Shown piece by piece: positions 24,989 to 34,475 of a stretch of 53,827 nucleotides of DNA. The stretch spans positions 1 to 53,827 of the forward strand of contig JADLFL010000053.1 in NCBI GenBank assembly GCA_020845575.1. Direction: 5' to 3'. The notes below the pieces were generated by a model, which had not been told where the DNA came from, searched no databases, and saw nothing but the letters and a program-made list of their open reading frames with translations. The DNA comes from Acidobacteriota bacterium (GTDB lineage Bacteria > Acidobacteriota > Vicinamibacteria > Vicinamibacterales > Vicinamibacteraceae). Each line of letters opens with the position of its first letter. Position 1 is the first letter of the stretch. The position numbers were made by a program, and so were the translations under genes.

Positions 24989-25399
24989 ATGGAACGTACA
25001 TTCGCGATCATCAAACCCGACGCCGTGAAGGCTGGCGTCATCGGCCGTATCCTCGCCCGCATCGAGCAGGAGGGCTTCGGCATCGTTGCAATGCGGCTGC
25101 AGCACCTCTCGAAGCGTGAAGCCGAAGGCTTCTACGCGGTTCACAGCGAGCGGCCGTTCTTCGGCGCGCTCACCGACTTCATGTCGTCGGGCCCGTGCGT
25201 CCTGCTGTGCCTCGAAGCGCCAGACGCGATCAAGAAGTGGCGCACGCTGATGGGGGCCACCAACCCGGCCAACGCCGACGAAGGCACGCTGCGCAAGGAG
25301 TTCGGCGCGTCGATCGACAACAACGCGACGCACGGCTCGGACGCACCCGAGACGGCGGCGTTCGAACTGGGCTACTTCTTCCGCGGCATCGAACTGTAA
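24989..25399 (+). CDS. ndk: Nucleoside diphosphate kinase
   Basis: 136 residues, normal length. It moves the gamma-phosphate between nucleotides through a phosphohistidine. It starts [19 protein letters not shown] and has the catalytic His in [10 protein letters not shown], with [15 protein letters not shown] and [15 protein letters not shown] before it. It begins one base after the korB stop (TAACATG), so it shares that message and could convert GTP or ATP made by SucCD. Confidence 0.97.
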   Translation: MERTFAIIKPDAVKAGVIGRILARIEQEGFGIVAMRLQHLSKREAEGFYAVHSERPFFGALTDFMSSGPCVLLCLEAPDAIKKWRTLMGATNPANADEGTLRKEFGASIDNNATHGSDAPETAAFELGYFFRGIEL

Positions 25400-25447
25400 T
25401 ACCGAGCGAGCGAAGGCGAGCCAGCGGCGCGCCGAGTGAGTCGAAGT

Positions 25448-26002
25448 ATGGCCATCAAAGCTGACAAGTGGATTCGCCGCATGGCGCTCGAGCACGGCAT
25501 GATCGAGCCGTTCGAGGACCGCCAGGTGCGCGACGGCGTCGTGTCGTACGGGTTGTCGTCGTACGGCTACGACATCCGCGTGGCCGACGAGTTCAAGGTC
25601 TTCACCAACATCAACAACACGGTGATCGACCCGAAGCACTTCGACCCCCGCAGCTTCGTGGACATCAAGACCGATGTCTGCATCGTGCCGCCGAATTCGT
25701 TCGCGCTCGCGCGCACCATCGAGTACTTCCGCATCCCGCGCGACATCCTCACGGTCTGCCTCGGCAAATCCACCTACGCGCGCTGCGGCATCATCGTCAA
25801 CGTCACGCCTTTCGAGCCGGAGTGGGAAGGCTACGTGACGCTCGAGATCAGCAACACCACGCCGCTGCCCGCGCGCATCTACGCCAACGAAGGCATCGCG
25901 CAGGTGCTCTTCTTCCAGGGCGACGAGCCGTGCGAGGTCTCGTACGCCGACAAGAAGGGCAAGTACCTGAAGCAGGTCGGCGTCACCCTGCCCAGGCTCT
26001 GA
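25448..26002 (+). CDS. dcd: dCTP deaminase
   Basis: 184 residues. It deaminates dCTP to dUTP, feeding thymidylate synthesis. [36 protein letters not shown], the catalytic [24 protein letters not shown] and [18 protein letters not shown] identify it; the size suits the monofunctional family, not the bifunctional dUTP-diphosphatase. ATG 25448 starts [11 protein letters not shown]; a GTG 12 nt upstream is also open. The 48 nt before it contain a GAGCGAGCGAAGGCGAG-type purine-rich stretch. Confidence 0.94.
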   Translation: MAIKADKWIRRMALEHGMIEPFEDRQVRDGVVSYGLSSYGYDIRVADEFKVFTNINNTVIDPKHFDPRSFVDIKTDVCIVPPNSFALARTIEYFRIPRDILTVCLGKSTYARCGIIVNVTPFEPEWEGYVTLEISNTTPLPARIYANEGIAQVLFFQGDEPCEVSYADKKGKYLKQVGVTLPRL

Positions 26003-26047
26003 CGCTGGGACAGGCAGCGTCGGCCCGCCGGGCCTGACCGTGGCGGG

Positions 26048-27409
<1,362 letters not shown>

Positions 27410-27480
27410 GGGCGTCCCGCCATCATCGCACGGGGGATTGGGAAATGCCGGGACTGCCGCGATGCCGGGAATGGCCATAC

Positions 27481-27510
27481 GGTTGCCGGTTGCCTCTTGC
27501 CGGTTGCCGG
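27481..27510. repeat. GGTTGCC heptamer cluster upstream of the DUF2959 gene
   Basis: Two tandem GGTTGCC units (27481-27494), then TTGCCGGTTGCCGG after a 3-nt interruption. These are the reverse complements of the GGCAACC units at 29013 and 40681. Two of the units present TTGCCG on the coding strand of the next gene. Confidence 0.65.
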
Positions 27511-27521
27511 ACGCTGTTCTG

Positions 27522-27527
27522 TACACT
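27522..27527 (+). promoter_or_regulatory. Putative -10 box for the DUF2959 gene
   Basis: TACACT (4 of 6) ends 7 nt before ATG 27535, with no Shine-Dalgarno sequence between. A TTGCCG from the heptamer cluster lies 19 nt upstream (27497-27502), slightly far for a -35. Confidence 0.35.
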
Positions 27528-27534
27528 GCTGTCG

Positions 27535-28206
27535 ATGATTCCGACGATGTGGGCGCGGCGCGTGTGCGCGGTGGGGATGCTCCTGCTGGCACCAGTGGCG
27601 CTGGCCGGCTGCGACAGCCTGTACTACCGCGCGATGAAGAAGGTGGGGTTCGAGAAGCGCGACATCCTCGTCAAGCGCGTGAAGGACGCGCGGGCGTCGC
27701 AGGTGAAGGCGCAGGAGGAGTTCACGACCGCGCTCGAGCGACTGAAGGAAATCGTCGACGTCGACGGCGGCGATCTCGAGAAGACGTACGAGCGGCTGAA
27801 CAAGGAACTGGAGCGAAGCGAATCACGCGCGAAGGACGTGCGTGAACGCATCGCCGCCGTGCGCGACGTCTCGAAGGACCTCTTCAAGGAGTGGCAGGGC
27901 GAGCTCGGGAAGTACGCGGACCGGGCGCTGCGTGCAGAGAGCGAGCGGGAACTGCGGGACACGCGTCAGCGCACTGACGCGCTCATCGCGTCGATGGAGC
28001 GCGTGGAGACGCGCATCGATCCGGTGCTCGTGCCGCTGCGCGACCGCGTGCTCTTCCTCAAGCACAACCTCAACGCGCGTGCGCTCGGGTCGCTCACGAA
28101 GGAGCTGACGGCGATCTCGGGCAACGTCGACGCGCTCGTGGCCGACATGCAGCGCGCCATCGCCGACGCCGACGCGTACCTGAAGACGATGGAGCCCTCG
28201 TCCTGA
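27535..28206 (+). CDS. DUF2959-family lipoprotein with long coiled-coil
   Basis: 223 residues. A lipoprotein signal peptide ends VALAGC (Cys near residue 24), then DSLYYRAMKKVGFEKRDILVKRV, the family signature. The rest is almost entirely charged helix (KAQEEFTTALERLKEIV, YERLNKELERSESRAKDVRERI, LKHNLNARALGSLTKELTAI) and should form coiled coils in the periplasm at a membrane. The family function is unknown. ATG 27535 is followed by another ATG four codons on. Own promoter likely; SDR converges from the right, 9 nt from its stop. Confidence 0.85.
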   Translation: MIPTMWARRVCAVGMLLLAPVALAGCDSLYYRAMKKVGFEKRDILVKRVKDARASQVKAQEEFTTALERLKEIVDVDGGDLEKTYERLNKELERSESRAKDVRERIAAVRDVSKDLFKEWQGELGKYADRALRAESERELRDTRQRTDALIASMERVETRIDPVLVPLRDRVLFLKHNLNARALGSLTKELTAISGNVDALVADMQRAIADADAYLKTMEPSS

Positions 28207-28215
28207 CGCCGGCAA

Positions 28216-28998
28216 TCACCACGCGGTGTAGCCGCCGTCGATCACGATCGCCGCGCCGGTGACGTAGGTGGACGCGGGACTCGCCAGATAGACGGCCAGC
28301 GGGCCGATCTCCGGCGGTTCACCCGCGCGACCCATCGGCACGTTGCGCACGAAGGCCTCGATCACGTCTGGCCGGCGCTCGTTCCACTCGCGGTTCACGT
28401 CGGTCATGAACAGGCCGGGACAGATGGCGTTCACCGTGATGCCGTGCGGCGCCCAGTCGGCCGCTGCGCACTTGGTGAAGTGGACGACGGCGGCCTTCAT
28501 CGTCTCGTAGTCGCGCCCGCCGATGCCGCGGTTGGCGATGAGTCCGCTGATCGACGCGATGTTGATGATGCGCCCGGGCTTTGCCGCCGCGAGCATCGCC
28601 GTCGCGAACACGCGCGTCGGCACCACGACGCTCATGAGATTGAGGTCGATCGAGCGCTGCCACGTCGACAGAGGCTCGTCCTGGATCGGCCCGCTCGCCA
28701 CGCGGTTGCCGACGTTGTTGATCAGGATGTCGATCGGCCCGATGGCGTCGAGGATCGTGGCGCACGCCGCCTCGCAGGCCTCTGGCACGCCCATGTCGAC
28801 CTCGTAGGTCCACGCCTGCCGCCCACGCGACCTGATCTCGTCGGCCGTCCGGGCGAGCGTCTCCGCCGTTCGTCCGGTGATCGCCACGTCGGCCCCGGCT
28901 TCGGCCAACGCCAGCGCCATCTCCCGCCCAAGCCCGCGGCTCGCGCCCGTCACCAGGGCGCGCCGTCCATCCAGTCGGAACAAGTCGAATACGTGCAC
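28216..28998 (-). CDS. Short-chain dehydrogenase/reductase
   Basis: 260 residues, a classical SDR. The nucleotide-binding motif is ALVTGASRGLGREMALALAEAGADVAI, followed by NNVGN, and the active site has S (NIASISG), Y and K (YETMKAA, in place of the common YxxxK spacing). ICPGLFMTDVNRE and the final VTGAAIVIDGGYTAW are typical of gluconate/3-oxoacyl-type members. Substrate unknown. GTG 28998 (MHVFDLFRLDGRRALVTG) lies 6 nt after a TATAGT box, without a ribosome site; the open frame upstream reads through repeats. Confidence 0.88.
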   Translation of the reverse strand: MHVFDLFRLDGRRALVTGASRGLGREMALALAEAGADVAITGRTAETLARTADEIRSRGRQAWTYEVDMGVPEACEAACATILDAIGPIDILINNVGNRVASGPIQDEPLSTWQRSIDLNLMSVVVPTRVFATAMLAAAKPGRIINIASISGLIANRGIGGRDYETMKAAVVHFTKCAAADWAPHGITVNAICPGLFMTDVNREWNERRPDVIEAFVRNVPMGRAGEPPEIGPLAVYLASPASTYVTGAAIVIDGGYTAW

Positions 28999-29004
28999 GG
29001 GGGA

Positions 29005-29032
29005 ACTATATCCGGCAACCGGCAACCGGCAA
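29005..29032 (-). promoter_or_regulatory. Putative SDR promoter whose -35 is inside the heptamer array
   Basis: On the minus strand TATAGT (29005-29010, 5 of 6) ends 6 nt before the start codon. A TTGCCG (29027-29032), one unit of the CGGCAAC array, lies 16 nt upstream of it. Every other unit is 7 or 14 nt out of position, so array length would affect the promoter only if the proximal part changed. Confidence 0.4.
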
Positions 29033-29054
29033 CCGGCAACCGGCAACCGGCAAC
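29013..29054. repeat. Six perfect tandem CGGCAAC heptamers
   Basis: Six exact copies of CGGCAAC in a row, then a decayed copy (CGGGTAG). It lies between divergent SDR and amidohydrolase genes. It looks like a slippage-prone minisatellite. Confidence 0.85.
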
Positions 29055-29104
29055 CGGGTAGCGTCTGCGCCAGGGGGCTGGCCTTCCGCCTGTGCGTCGG
29101 TACC

Positions 29105-29143
29105 CGGTTGCCCGTGCCCGGTGCCCGGCTTCTGATCCAGAAT
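29105..29143 (+). promoter_or_regulatory. Putative promoter of the amidohydrolase gene, with heptamer-like repeats
   Basis: CGGTTGCCCGTGCCCGGTGCCCGG (29105-29128) is another heptamer-type stretch. CAGAAT (29138-29143) ends 5 nt before ATG 29149 and could be the -10; GTGCCC (29114-29119) lies 18 nt upstream. Confidence 0.3.
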
Positions 29144-29148
29144 CCCCC

Positions 29149-30804
29149 ATGCCTTCGTCGCGACGTCGATTCCTCGTGCGGTCTGGTGCCGCGGTGTTCG
29201 GGCTGGCGCAGGGCGTTGGCCTCCATGCCAGACAGCCCGAGGTCGACCTCGTGGTGCGTGGGGCGACGATCTTCGATGGTGTGTCGGTCGAGGGGCGAGA
29301 GGGCGACGTGGCCGTCAGCGGTGATCGGATCGGGGCGATCGGCCCGAAGCTGCCCGTTCGTGGGCGTGTCGAGATTGACGGGCGCGGACTGGTGGTGGCG
29401 CCCGGGTTCATCGATATCCATTCGCACGGCGACCGCGGCCTGCGCGAGGATGGTCGCGGCGAGTCCGTCATTCGCCAGGGCGTGACGACGATCGTGGTCG
29501 GCGCCGACGGCAGTTCACAGGCGACCGGCGCCGCCGACGCGTCGTTCCGTGATTTCTGGGGGACCGTCGCGGGCTGGCGGCCGGCGTGCAACGTCGCCTC
29601 CATGGTGGGCCTCGGCACGATTCGCGCCGCGGTGGTCGGGCAGGCCGACCGTCCCGCGAGTGCCGAGGAACTGGCGCGGATGGTGGCGATGGTGGAGCAG
29701 GCCGTTGCCGATGGCGCGTGCGGCGTGTCCACCGGCCTCGAATACACGCCCGGCGCGTTCGCGCGGCCCGGGGAACTCGCCGCCCTCAGTCGTCCGCTCG
29801 CCGCGCGAGGCCTGCCGTACGCGACGCACATGCGCAACGAGGACGACAGGTTGCTCGATGCCGTGGACGAGGCCCTGCGCGTGGGGCAGGAGGCGGGCTG
29901 TCCCGTCCAGATCTCGCACCTGAAGGCGATGGGCCGACGCAACTGGCCCCGCATCGACGAGGTGTTCGGACGACTCGACCGCGCGCGGGCATCGGGCGTC
30001 GACGCGATGTTCGACTGGTATCCCTACGTCGCCTACTCGACCGGGCTGTCGAGCCTCTTCCCGACATGGAGCCTCGAAGGTGGCGCCGCGGCGTTGCTGC
30101 AGCGAGCCGACGACCCGGCGCAGGCCACGCGCGTGCGTACCGGCGTGCTCGACAAGATCGCGCTCATCGGCGGCTGGGACAGCGTGCAGATCGCCGCCGT
30201 GAGCGCTGCCGAGGATCGCGCCGTGGAGGGGCAGCGGCTTGGCACCTTCGCCGCAGCACGAGGAATCGATCCCTACGTGCTCACGCTCGATCTGCTGCGC
30301 CGCAGTCAGGGCGCCGTGAGCATGGTGGGGTTCGCCATGGACGAGGCGTCGCTCGACCGTCTGATCGCGCATCCGCTCGCGATGGTCTGCTCCGATGGCG
30401 GCGCATTCGCCGTCGACGGGCCAACGCGCCGCGGCCAGCCGCATCCGCGTGGTGCCGGAACGTTCCCGCGCGTGCTCGGCCACTTCGTGCGCGAGCGGAA
30501 GGCGCTCCCGCTCGGCGAAGCCATCCGCAAGATGACGTCGGTCACGGCCGCGCGCGTGCGCCTGTCGGATCGCGGGCGCCTGACGGAGGGACTTGCCGCC
30601 GATCTCGTGGTGTTCGACCCCGCGCGCATCGCCGATCGCGCGACGTTCGCCGATCCGTTCCAGTATCCCGTCGGGATCTCGCTCGTGGTGGTCAACGGCC
30701 GGATCGTTGTCCGGGATGGCCAGCGGACGCCTGCCGCGGCAGGACGTACCCTGCGACCGGCCGCCCGCACGGCCGTTGCGGCGGCGGTCGTGCGCGGTGT
30801 TTGA
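29149..30804 (+). CDS. Exported amidohydrolase of the N-acyl-D-amino-acid deacylase family
   Basis: 551 residues. It begins with a Tat-type signal (SRRRFLVRSGAAVFG), then DLVVRGATIFDGVSVEG and the metal-binding GFIDIHSHGD. GVTTIVVGADGSS, the ISHLKAMG segment (His ligand), FDWYPYVAYSTGL and the late catalytic Asp in MVCSDGGAF match D-aminoacylase/dihydroorotase-like members. It probably hydrolyses N-acyl amino acids or related amides in the periplasm; real substrate unknown. The start follows a CAGAAT box by 5 nt and lacks a ribosome site. Confidence 0.85.
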   Translation: MPSSRRRFLVRSGAAVFGLAQGVGLHARQPEVDLVVRGATIFDGVSVEGREGDVAVSGDRIGAIGPKLPVRGRVEIDGRGLVVAPGFIDIHSHGDRGLREDGRGESVIRQGVTTIVVGADGSSQATGAADASFRDFWGTVAGWRPACNVASMVGLGTIRAAVVGQADRPASAEELARMVAMVEQAVADGACGVSTGLEYTPGAFARPGELAALSRPLAARGLPYATHMRNEDDRLLDAVDEALRVGQEAGCPVQISHLKAMGRRNWPRIDEVFGRLDRARASGVDAMFDWYPYVAYSTGLSSLFPTWSLEGGAAALLQRADDPAQATRVRTGVLDKIALIGGWDSVQIAAVSAAEDRAVEGQRLGTFAAARGIDPYVLTLDLLRRSQGAVSMVGFAMDEASLDRLIAHPLAMVCSDGGAFAVDGPTRRGQPHPRGAGTFPRVLGHFVRERKALPLGEAIRKMTSVTAARVRLSDRGRLTEGLAADLVVFDPARIADRATFADPFQYPVGISLVVVNGRIVVRDGQRTPAAAGRTLRPAARTAVAAAVVRGV

Positions 30805-30807
30805 GCG

Positions 30808-30813
30808 TACACT
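30808..30813 (+). promoter_or_regulatory. Putative -10 box before the Gfo/Idh gene
   Basis: TACACT lies 4 nt after the amidohydrolase stop and 36 nt before ATG 30850. A GCCCC-gttgcc-GGGGC hairpin sits between them (30823-30838). Confidence 0.3.
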
Positions 30814-30849
30814 CGACGGATTGCCCCGTTGCCGGGGCCGTCTCTCCTG

Positions 30850-31860
30850 ATGTCAGGTCCTGTCCACATCGCGTTTCTCGGCTGCGGCTTCATCACCAGG
30901 GTTCACTGCCGCCATTTGCGGAAGCTCGGTTCCGCCGTCACGGTGAGCTTCGCGAGCCGCGACATCGCGCGGGCGCAGGCCTACCAGCGCGAGTTCGCGG
31001 GCGTTGCCGCCTGGGGCGACTACGGGGCCGCCCTTGCCGATCCCGGCGTCGACGCCATCGTCGTGGCGGTGCCGCCGCGCTTTCATCTCGAACTGACACG
31101 CGGGGCGCTCGAGGCAGGCAAGCACGTGCTGGTGGAGAAGCCCGCATTCCCGTCGCTGGACGACTACCTCGCCGTGCGTGAGGTGCGCGACAAGGTCGGA
31201 CGCATCGTGATGGTCGGCGAGAACGATCACTACAAGCCACTCGCCGTCACGCTTCGGCGCCTGCTTGCCGATCGTGCGGTGGGCGATCTCGTCTTCGGCA
31301 ACTTCACGACAATCGCACATCGCCTCAAGTCGGCCGACGACTGGCGCAACGACGAGAGCCTGGCTGGCGGTGACGCCTTCTTCGAAGAGGGCATCCACTG
31401 GCTGCACGTGGCGGGGAGCCTCGGGCCGACGATCACGCGTGCGCACGGCTATCGGCCCGTCGTGTCGCGCAACGGGCCAGACCGCCGCGCCAAGTCGCTG
31501 CTCGTGGCCTTCGAGTACGACTGTGGTGCTGTGGGTGCACTCTACTATTCGCGCGAGATCCCGTCGCTGTTCCGGGGCGTCAGGTTCTCGAAGCTGTTCG
31601 GCCGCGACGGCGTCATCACGTTCGAATCCAACGGGGCGCTGGTGATCGTTCGCCGCCATGGACGGCTGCCGCGCATGATTCAGCCTGGCCTGCGCGACAT
31701 CCGCGGCTATCAGGCGATGTATCGCGACCTGGTCACGTGCATCCGTACCGGCCGTCAACCGGAGATGCGTCTGGAACGCGCGATCGAGGACCAGCGCCTC
31801 ATGGATCAGATCATGCGCAGCGCCCAGCGGCCGGCCGATCGGGTCGAGGCCGTCTCCTGA
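30850..31860 (+). CDS. Gfo/Idh/MocA-family oxidoreductase
   Basis: 336 residues. The N-terminal Rossmann domain has IAFLGCGFITRVHCRHLR, then VDAIVVAVPPRFHLELTRGALEAGKHVLVEKPAF with the conserved Glu-Lys-Pro motif. The C-terminal alpha/beta domain has GGDAFFEEGIHWLHV, where EGIHW is the usual active-site His region. Members oxidise or epimerise sugars and cyclitols with NAD(P). ATG 30850 is preferred; TTG 30829 is an in-frame alternative. The following GMC oxidoreductase starts 8 nt later. Confidence 0.86.
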   Translation: MSGPVHIAFLGCGFITRVHCRHLRKLGSAVTVSFASRDIARAQAYQREFAGVAAWGDYGAALADPGVDAIVVAVPPRFHLELTRGALEAGKHVLVEKPAFPSLDDYLAVREVRDKVGRIVMVGENDHYKPLAVTLRRLLADRAVGDLVFGNFTTIAHRLKSADDWRNDESLAGGDAFFEEGIHWLHVAGSLGPTITRAHGYRPVVSRNGPDRRAKSLLVAFEYDCGAVGALYYSREIPSLFRGVRFSKLFGRDGVITFESNGALVIVRRHGRLPRMIQPGLRDIRGYQAMYRDLVTCIRTGRQPEMRLERAIEDQRLMDQIMRSAQRPADRVEAVS

Positions 31861-31867
31861 GCCGCGC

Positions 31868-33454
31868 ATGCAGACGTACGCCTTCGATCTCGTGATCATC
31901 GGATCCGGCGCCGGCGGGGGCACAGTGGCGCGCGCGCTGGCAGACACGGGTCGACGGATCCTCGTCATCGAGCGCGGCGACGATGTGCCGTCGGAGGCCG
32001 AGAACTGGAGCCCGCACGCTGTCTGGCAGGCGCTCCGCTACAGGACGAGCGAGCGGTGGGTGGATCAGGCCGGGGCGGAGTTCCAGCCATACACGCACTA
32101 CAACGTCGGCGGCAACACGAAGTTCTGGGGCAGCGTGCTGTATCGCCTGCGCCGCGAGGATTTCGGCGAGATCGCTCACAGAGATGGTGTCTCGCCCGCG
32201 TGGCCGATCGCGTACGACGACCTCGCACCCTGGTACGACAGGGCCGAGGCGCTGTATCACGTGCGCGGCGATGGCGCCGACGATCCCACAGAGCCGCCTC
32301 GTCGTCCGTACCCGTATCCCCCCGTTCCACATACCGCCACCGTCGCGCGCGTGATCGACGGTTTGCGCGCGCAGGGCCTGCATCCATCGCCGTTGCCGCT
32401 GGGGCTCATCGATCCCGGCCTGCCGGACGGCTGTCGCTTGTGCAACACGTGCAACTCGTTCCCGTGCCGCATCGACCGCAAGAGCGACGCCGACGTCTGC
32501 TGCGTACGGCCCGCACGCGCCGCAGGCGTGACGGTGTGGACGCGCGCGCTCGCGCAGCGGCTCGTCACCAACGCCGACGGCACGCGTGTCGCTGCCGTGG
32601 AAGTCGCGCGTGACGACGATGTCGTGCGCGTGGAAGCGCCGCTGGTCGTCGTGTCGTGCGGCGCCGTCAACTCCGCGGCGCTCATGCTGCGATCGGCGAC
32701 GCGCCTGCATTCGCGTGGACTCGCCAACTCGTCGGGACTCGTGGGTCGCCGCTACATGGCGCACCTGGCGACGATGATGCAGGGATTCCATCCGTTCCGC
32801 GTCAACGACGCGGTGTTCCAGAAGACGGTGGCGATCAACGACTTCTACCTGAAGGGCCCGAGCGTCCCGTATCCGCTCGGCCAGATTCAGTCGCAGGGCC
32901 GCACGCACGGCATCATGGCGAAGGTGGTCGGCGATACGTGGTTCAACGGGTACGCGACCTGGGTGCCAGAATGGGCCTACGACGCGTGGGTCGCTCGCGG
33001 CGTGGACTGGCTCGCGATGTCGGAAGACCTGCCCGACGATGACAATCGCGTCACGCTGACTGACGAGGGCAGGATTCGCCTGTCGTACAGGCCCAACAAC
33101 GTTGCCGCGCACGAAGAGCTCGTGCGTGTCGCACGACGGATGCTGCATCGTCTCGGTTTCTGGAAGGTGATGACGGCTTCGCATCGCGCACGCAACACGA
33201 CGCACCAGTGTGGCACGCTCGTGTTCGGACGTGACCCGGCCACCTCCGTGCTCGACACGTTCTGCCGGACGCACGATGTCGAGAACCTCTTCGTGGTCGA
33301 CGGCTCGTTCTTCCCCTCGTCGGCAGCCGTCAACCCCGGCCTCACCATCGTTGCGCAGGCGTTGCGCGTGGCCGATCACCTGCGACGCATGGATCTGCAG
33401 GTTTCACAGGAGGCGGTCGACGGCAACACGCCGGCGGCCGTGCAGCGCACATGA
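31868..33454 (+). CDS. GMC-type FAD-dependent oxidoreductase with cysteine cluster
   Basis: 528 residues. The FAD motif is DLVIIGSGAGGGTVARALADTG at the N-terminus, followed by the GMC signatures YNVGGNTKFWGSVLYRL and SCGAVNSAALML, and the C-terminal VVDGSFFPSSAAVNPGLTIVAQALR with the catalytic His/Asn region nearby (NTTHQCGTLVFG). A Cys cluster C189, C192, C195, C200 (CRLCNTCNSFPC), plus CC at 211-212, suggests a metal site, as in glucose dehydrogenase-like relatives. It likely oxidises a sugar or alcohol. Its last 4 nt overlap the VOC start (ATGA). Confidence 0.85.
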   Translation: MQTYAFDLVIIGSGAGGGTVARALADTGRRILVIERGDDVPSEAENWSPHAVWQALRYRTSERWVDQAGAEFQPYTHYNVGGNTKFWGSVLYRLRREDFGEIAHRDGVSPAWPIAYDDLAPWYDRAEALYHVRGDGADDPTEPPRRPYPYPPVPHTATVARVIDGLRAQGLHPSPLPLGLIDPGLPDGCRLCNTCNSFPCRIDRKSDADVCCVRPARAAGVTVWTRALAQRLVTNADGTRVAAVEVARDDDVVRVEAPLVVVSCGAVNSAALMLRSATRLHSRGLANSSGLVGRRYMAHLATMMQGFHPFRVNDAVFQKTVAINDFYLKGPSVPYPLGQIQSQGRTHGIMAKVVGDTWFNGYATWVPEWAYDAWVARGVDWLAMSEDLPDDDNRVTLTDEGRIRLSYRPNNVAAHEELVRVARRMLHRLGFWKVMTASHRARNTTHQCGTLVFGRDPATSVLDTFCRTHDVENLFVVDGSFFPSSAAVNPGLTIVAQALRVADHLRRMDLQVSQEAVDGNTPAAVQRT

Positions 33455-33972
33455 AGGTCCAGTCGTTCAGTCACGTCGGCATCACCGTGTCGGATTTCTC
33501 GCGGTTCGTGCAGGTGTACGCCGACGTGTTCGGGTGTCCCGTCGTCGGCGTGTCCGACGCACCACCGGAGCGCGTCAGGAGCTTCTTCGGCGTGGGACTC
33601 GACCACGAGACGCCGCGCTGCAAGATCGGATGGATCCGCGTGCCCGGCGGCGCCACGCTCGAGATCTTCGGGTTCGAGCCCACGCTGCCACCCGAGCGCA
33701 TCCCGTGGAATCGGATCGGACAGACGCACTTCAGTTTCGAAGTGCGCGGCATCCACAGGTGGCACGACCACCTGAAGGCAAAGGGGCTGGAGATCGTGAG
33801 CCAGCCGGAGCAATCGCCGCGCGGGCACTGGTTCTTCTTCGTTCGCGACTTCGACGGCAACCTGATCGAGATGATCGATCTGCGCCACATGTACTACGTG
33901 CTGCGCTGGCTCGGGCCGCTCGGCGGCTGGCTGTTCCGCCGCGGCATGTACCGGCAGTACTACGACCGCTGA
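33451..33972 (+). CDS. VOC (glyoxalase/dioxygenase fold) protein
   Basis: 173 residues. Two beta-alpha-beta-beta-beta units: SFSHVGITVSDFSRFVQVYADVFGC with a metal-type His, then TLEIFGFEP, and QTHFSFEVRGIHRWHDHLKAKG with FFFVRDFDGNLIEMIDLR. His and Glu at the expected metal positions (GHVGI, LEIF, THFSF, LIEMI) are present. Activity could be lyase, isomerase or dioxygenase; it cannot be told from sequence. It is coupled to the upstream GMC gene by ATGA and probably acts on the same compound. Confidence 0.83.
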   Translation: MKVQSFSHVGITVSDFSRFVQVYADVFGCPVVGVSDAPPERVRSFFGVGLDHETPRCKIGWIRVPGGATLEIFGFEPTLPPERIPWNRIGQTHFSFEVRGIHRWHDHLKAKGLEIVSQPEQSPRGHWFFFVRDFDGNLIEMIDLRHMYYVLRWLGPLGGWLFRRGMYRQYYDR

Positions 33973-33992
33973 CGCGCGCAGGGGACGTGAAC

Positions 33993-34463
33993 ATGGCACG
34001 ACGTTACTGGCTGATGAAGTGTGAACCGGCCGCATACACGATCGACGATCTCTCGCGCGACGGCCGGACGAGTTGGGAAGGCGTGCGCAACTATCAGGCG
34101 CGCAACTTCATGCGCGACCAGATGCAGGTGGGCGACAAGGTCCTCTTCTACGCGTCAAACGCGACGCCGTCTGGCGTGACGGGCCTTGCCGAGATCGTGC
34201 GCGCCGGTTATCCGGATCACACGTCGTGGACGAAAGGACACAAGTACTTCGAGGACGGCAGCCGGGCCGACGATCCGACGTGGTTCATGGTGGACATCGG
34301 GTTCGTCGAACGCTTCCCGGCGACACTGTCGCTCGAGACGCTGAAGCAGACGCCCGGACTCGAAGACATGATGGTGACGCAGAAGGGAAGCCGGCTGTCC
34401 GTACAGCCTGTGGCGAAGGCCGAGTACGACATCGTCGTCAGGCTCGGACGCCGCGCGCGCTGA
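33993..34463 (+). CDS. EVE (PUA-like) domain protein
   Basis: 156 residues, a complete EVE domain: YWLMKCEPAAYTIDDL, TSWEGVRNYQARNFMRDQM, GDKVLFYASNA, GLAEIVRAGYPD, DPTWFMVDI and LEDMMVTQKGSRLSVQPV. EVE proteins bind modified bases in DNA or RNA; one-domain forms like this are near-universal in many bacteria, of uncertain role. GGGGAC lies upstream of the ATG. It is the last gene of the plus-strand cluster and ends 12 nt from the convergent kinase gene. Confidence 0.9.
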   Translation: MARRYWLMKCEPAAYTIDDLSRDGRTSWEGVRNYQARNFMRDQMQVGDKVLFYASNATPSGVTGLAEIVRAGYPDHTSWTKGHKYFEDGSRADDPTWFMVDIGFVERFPATLSLETLKQTPGLEDMMVTQKGSRLSVQPVAKAEYDIVVRLGRRAR

Positions 34464-34475
34464 CGCGCGCACCAC

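Noticed and set aside
34464..34475. A terminator between the EVE gene and the kinase gene
   Set aside because: Only 12 nt separate the two stops; nothing that folds with a T-run is visible.
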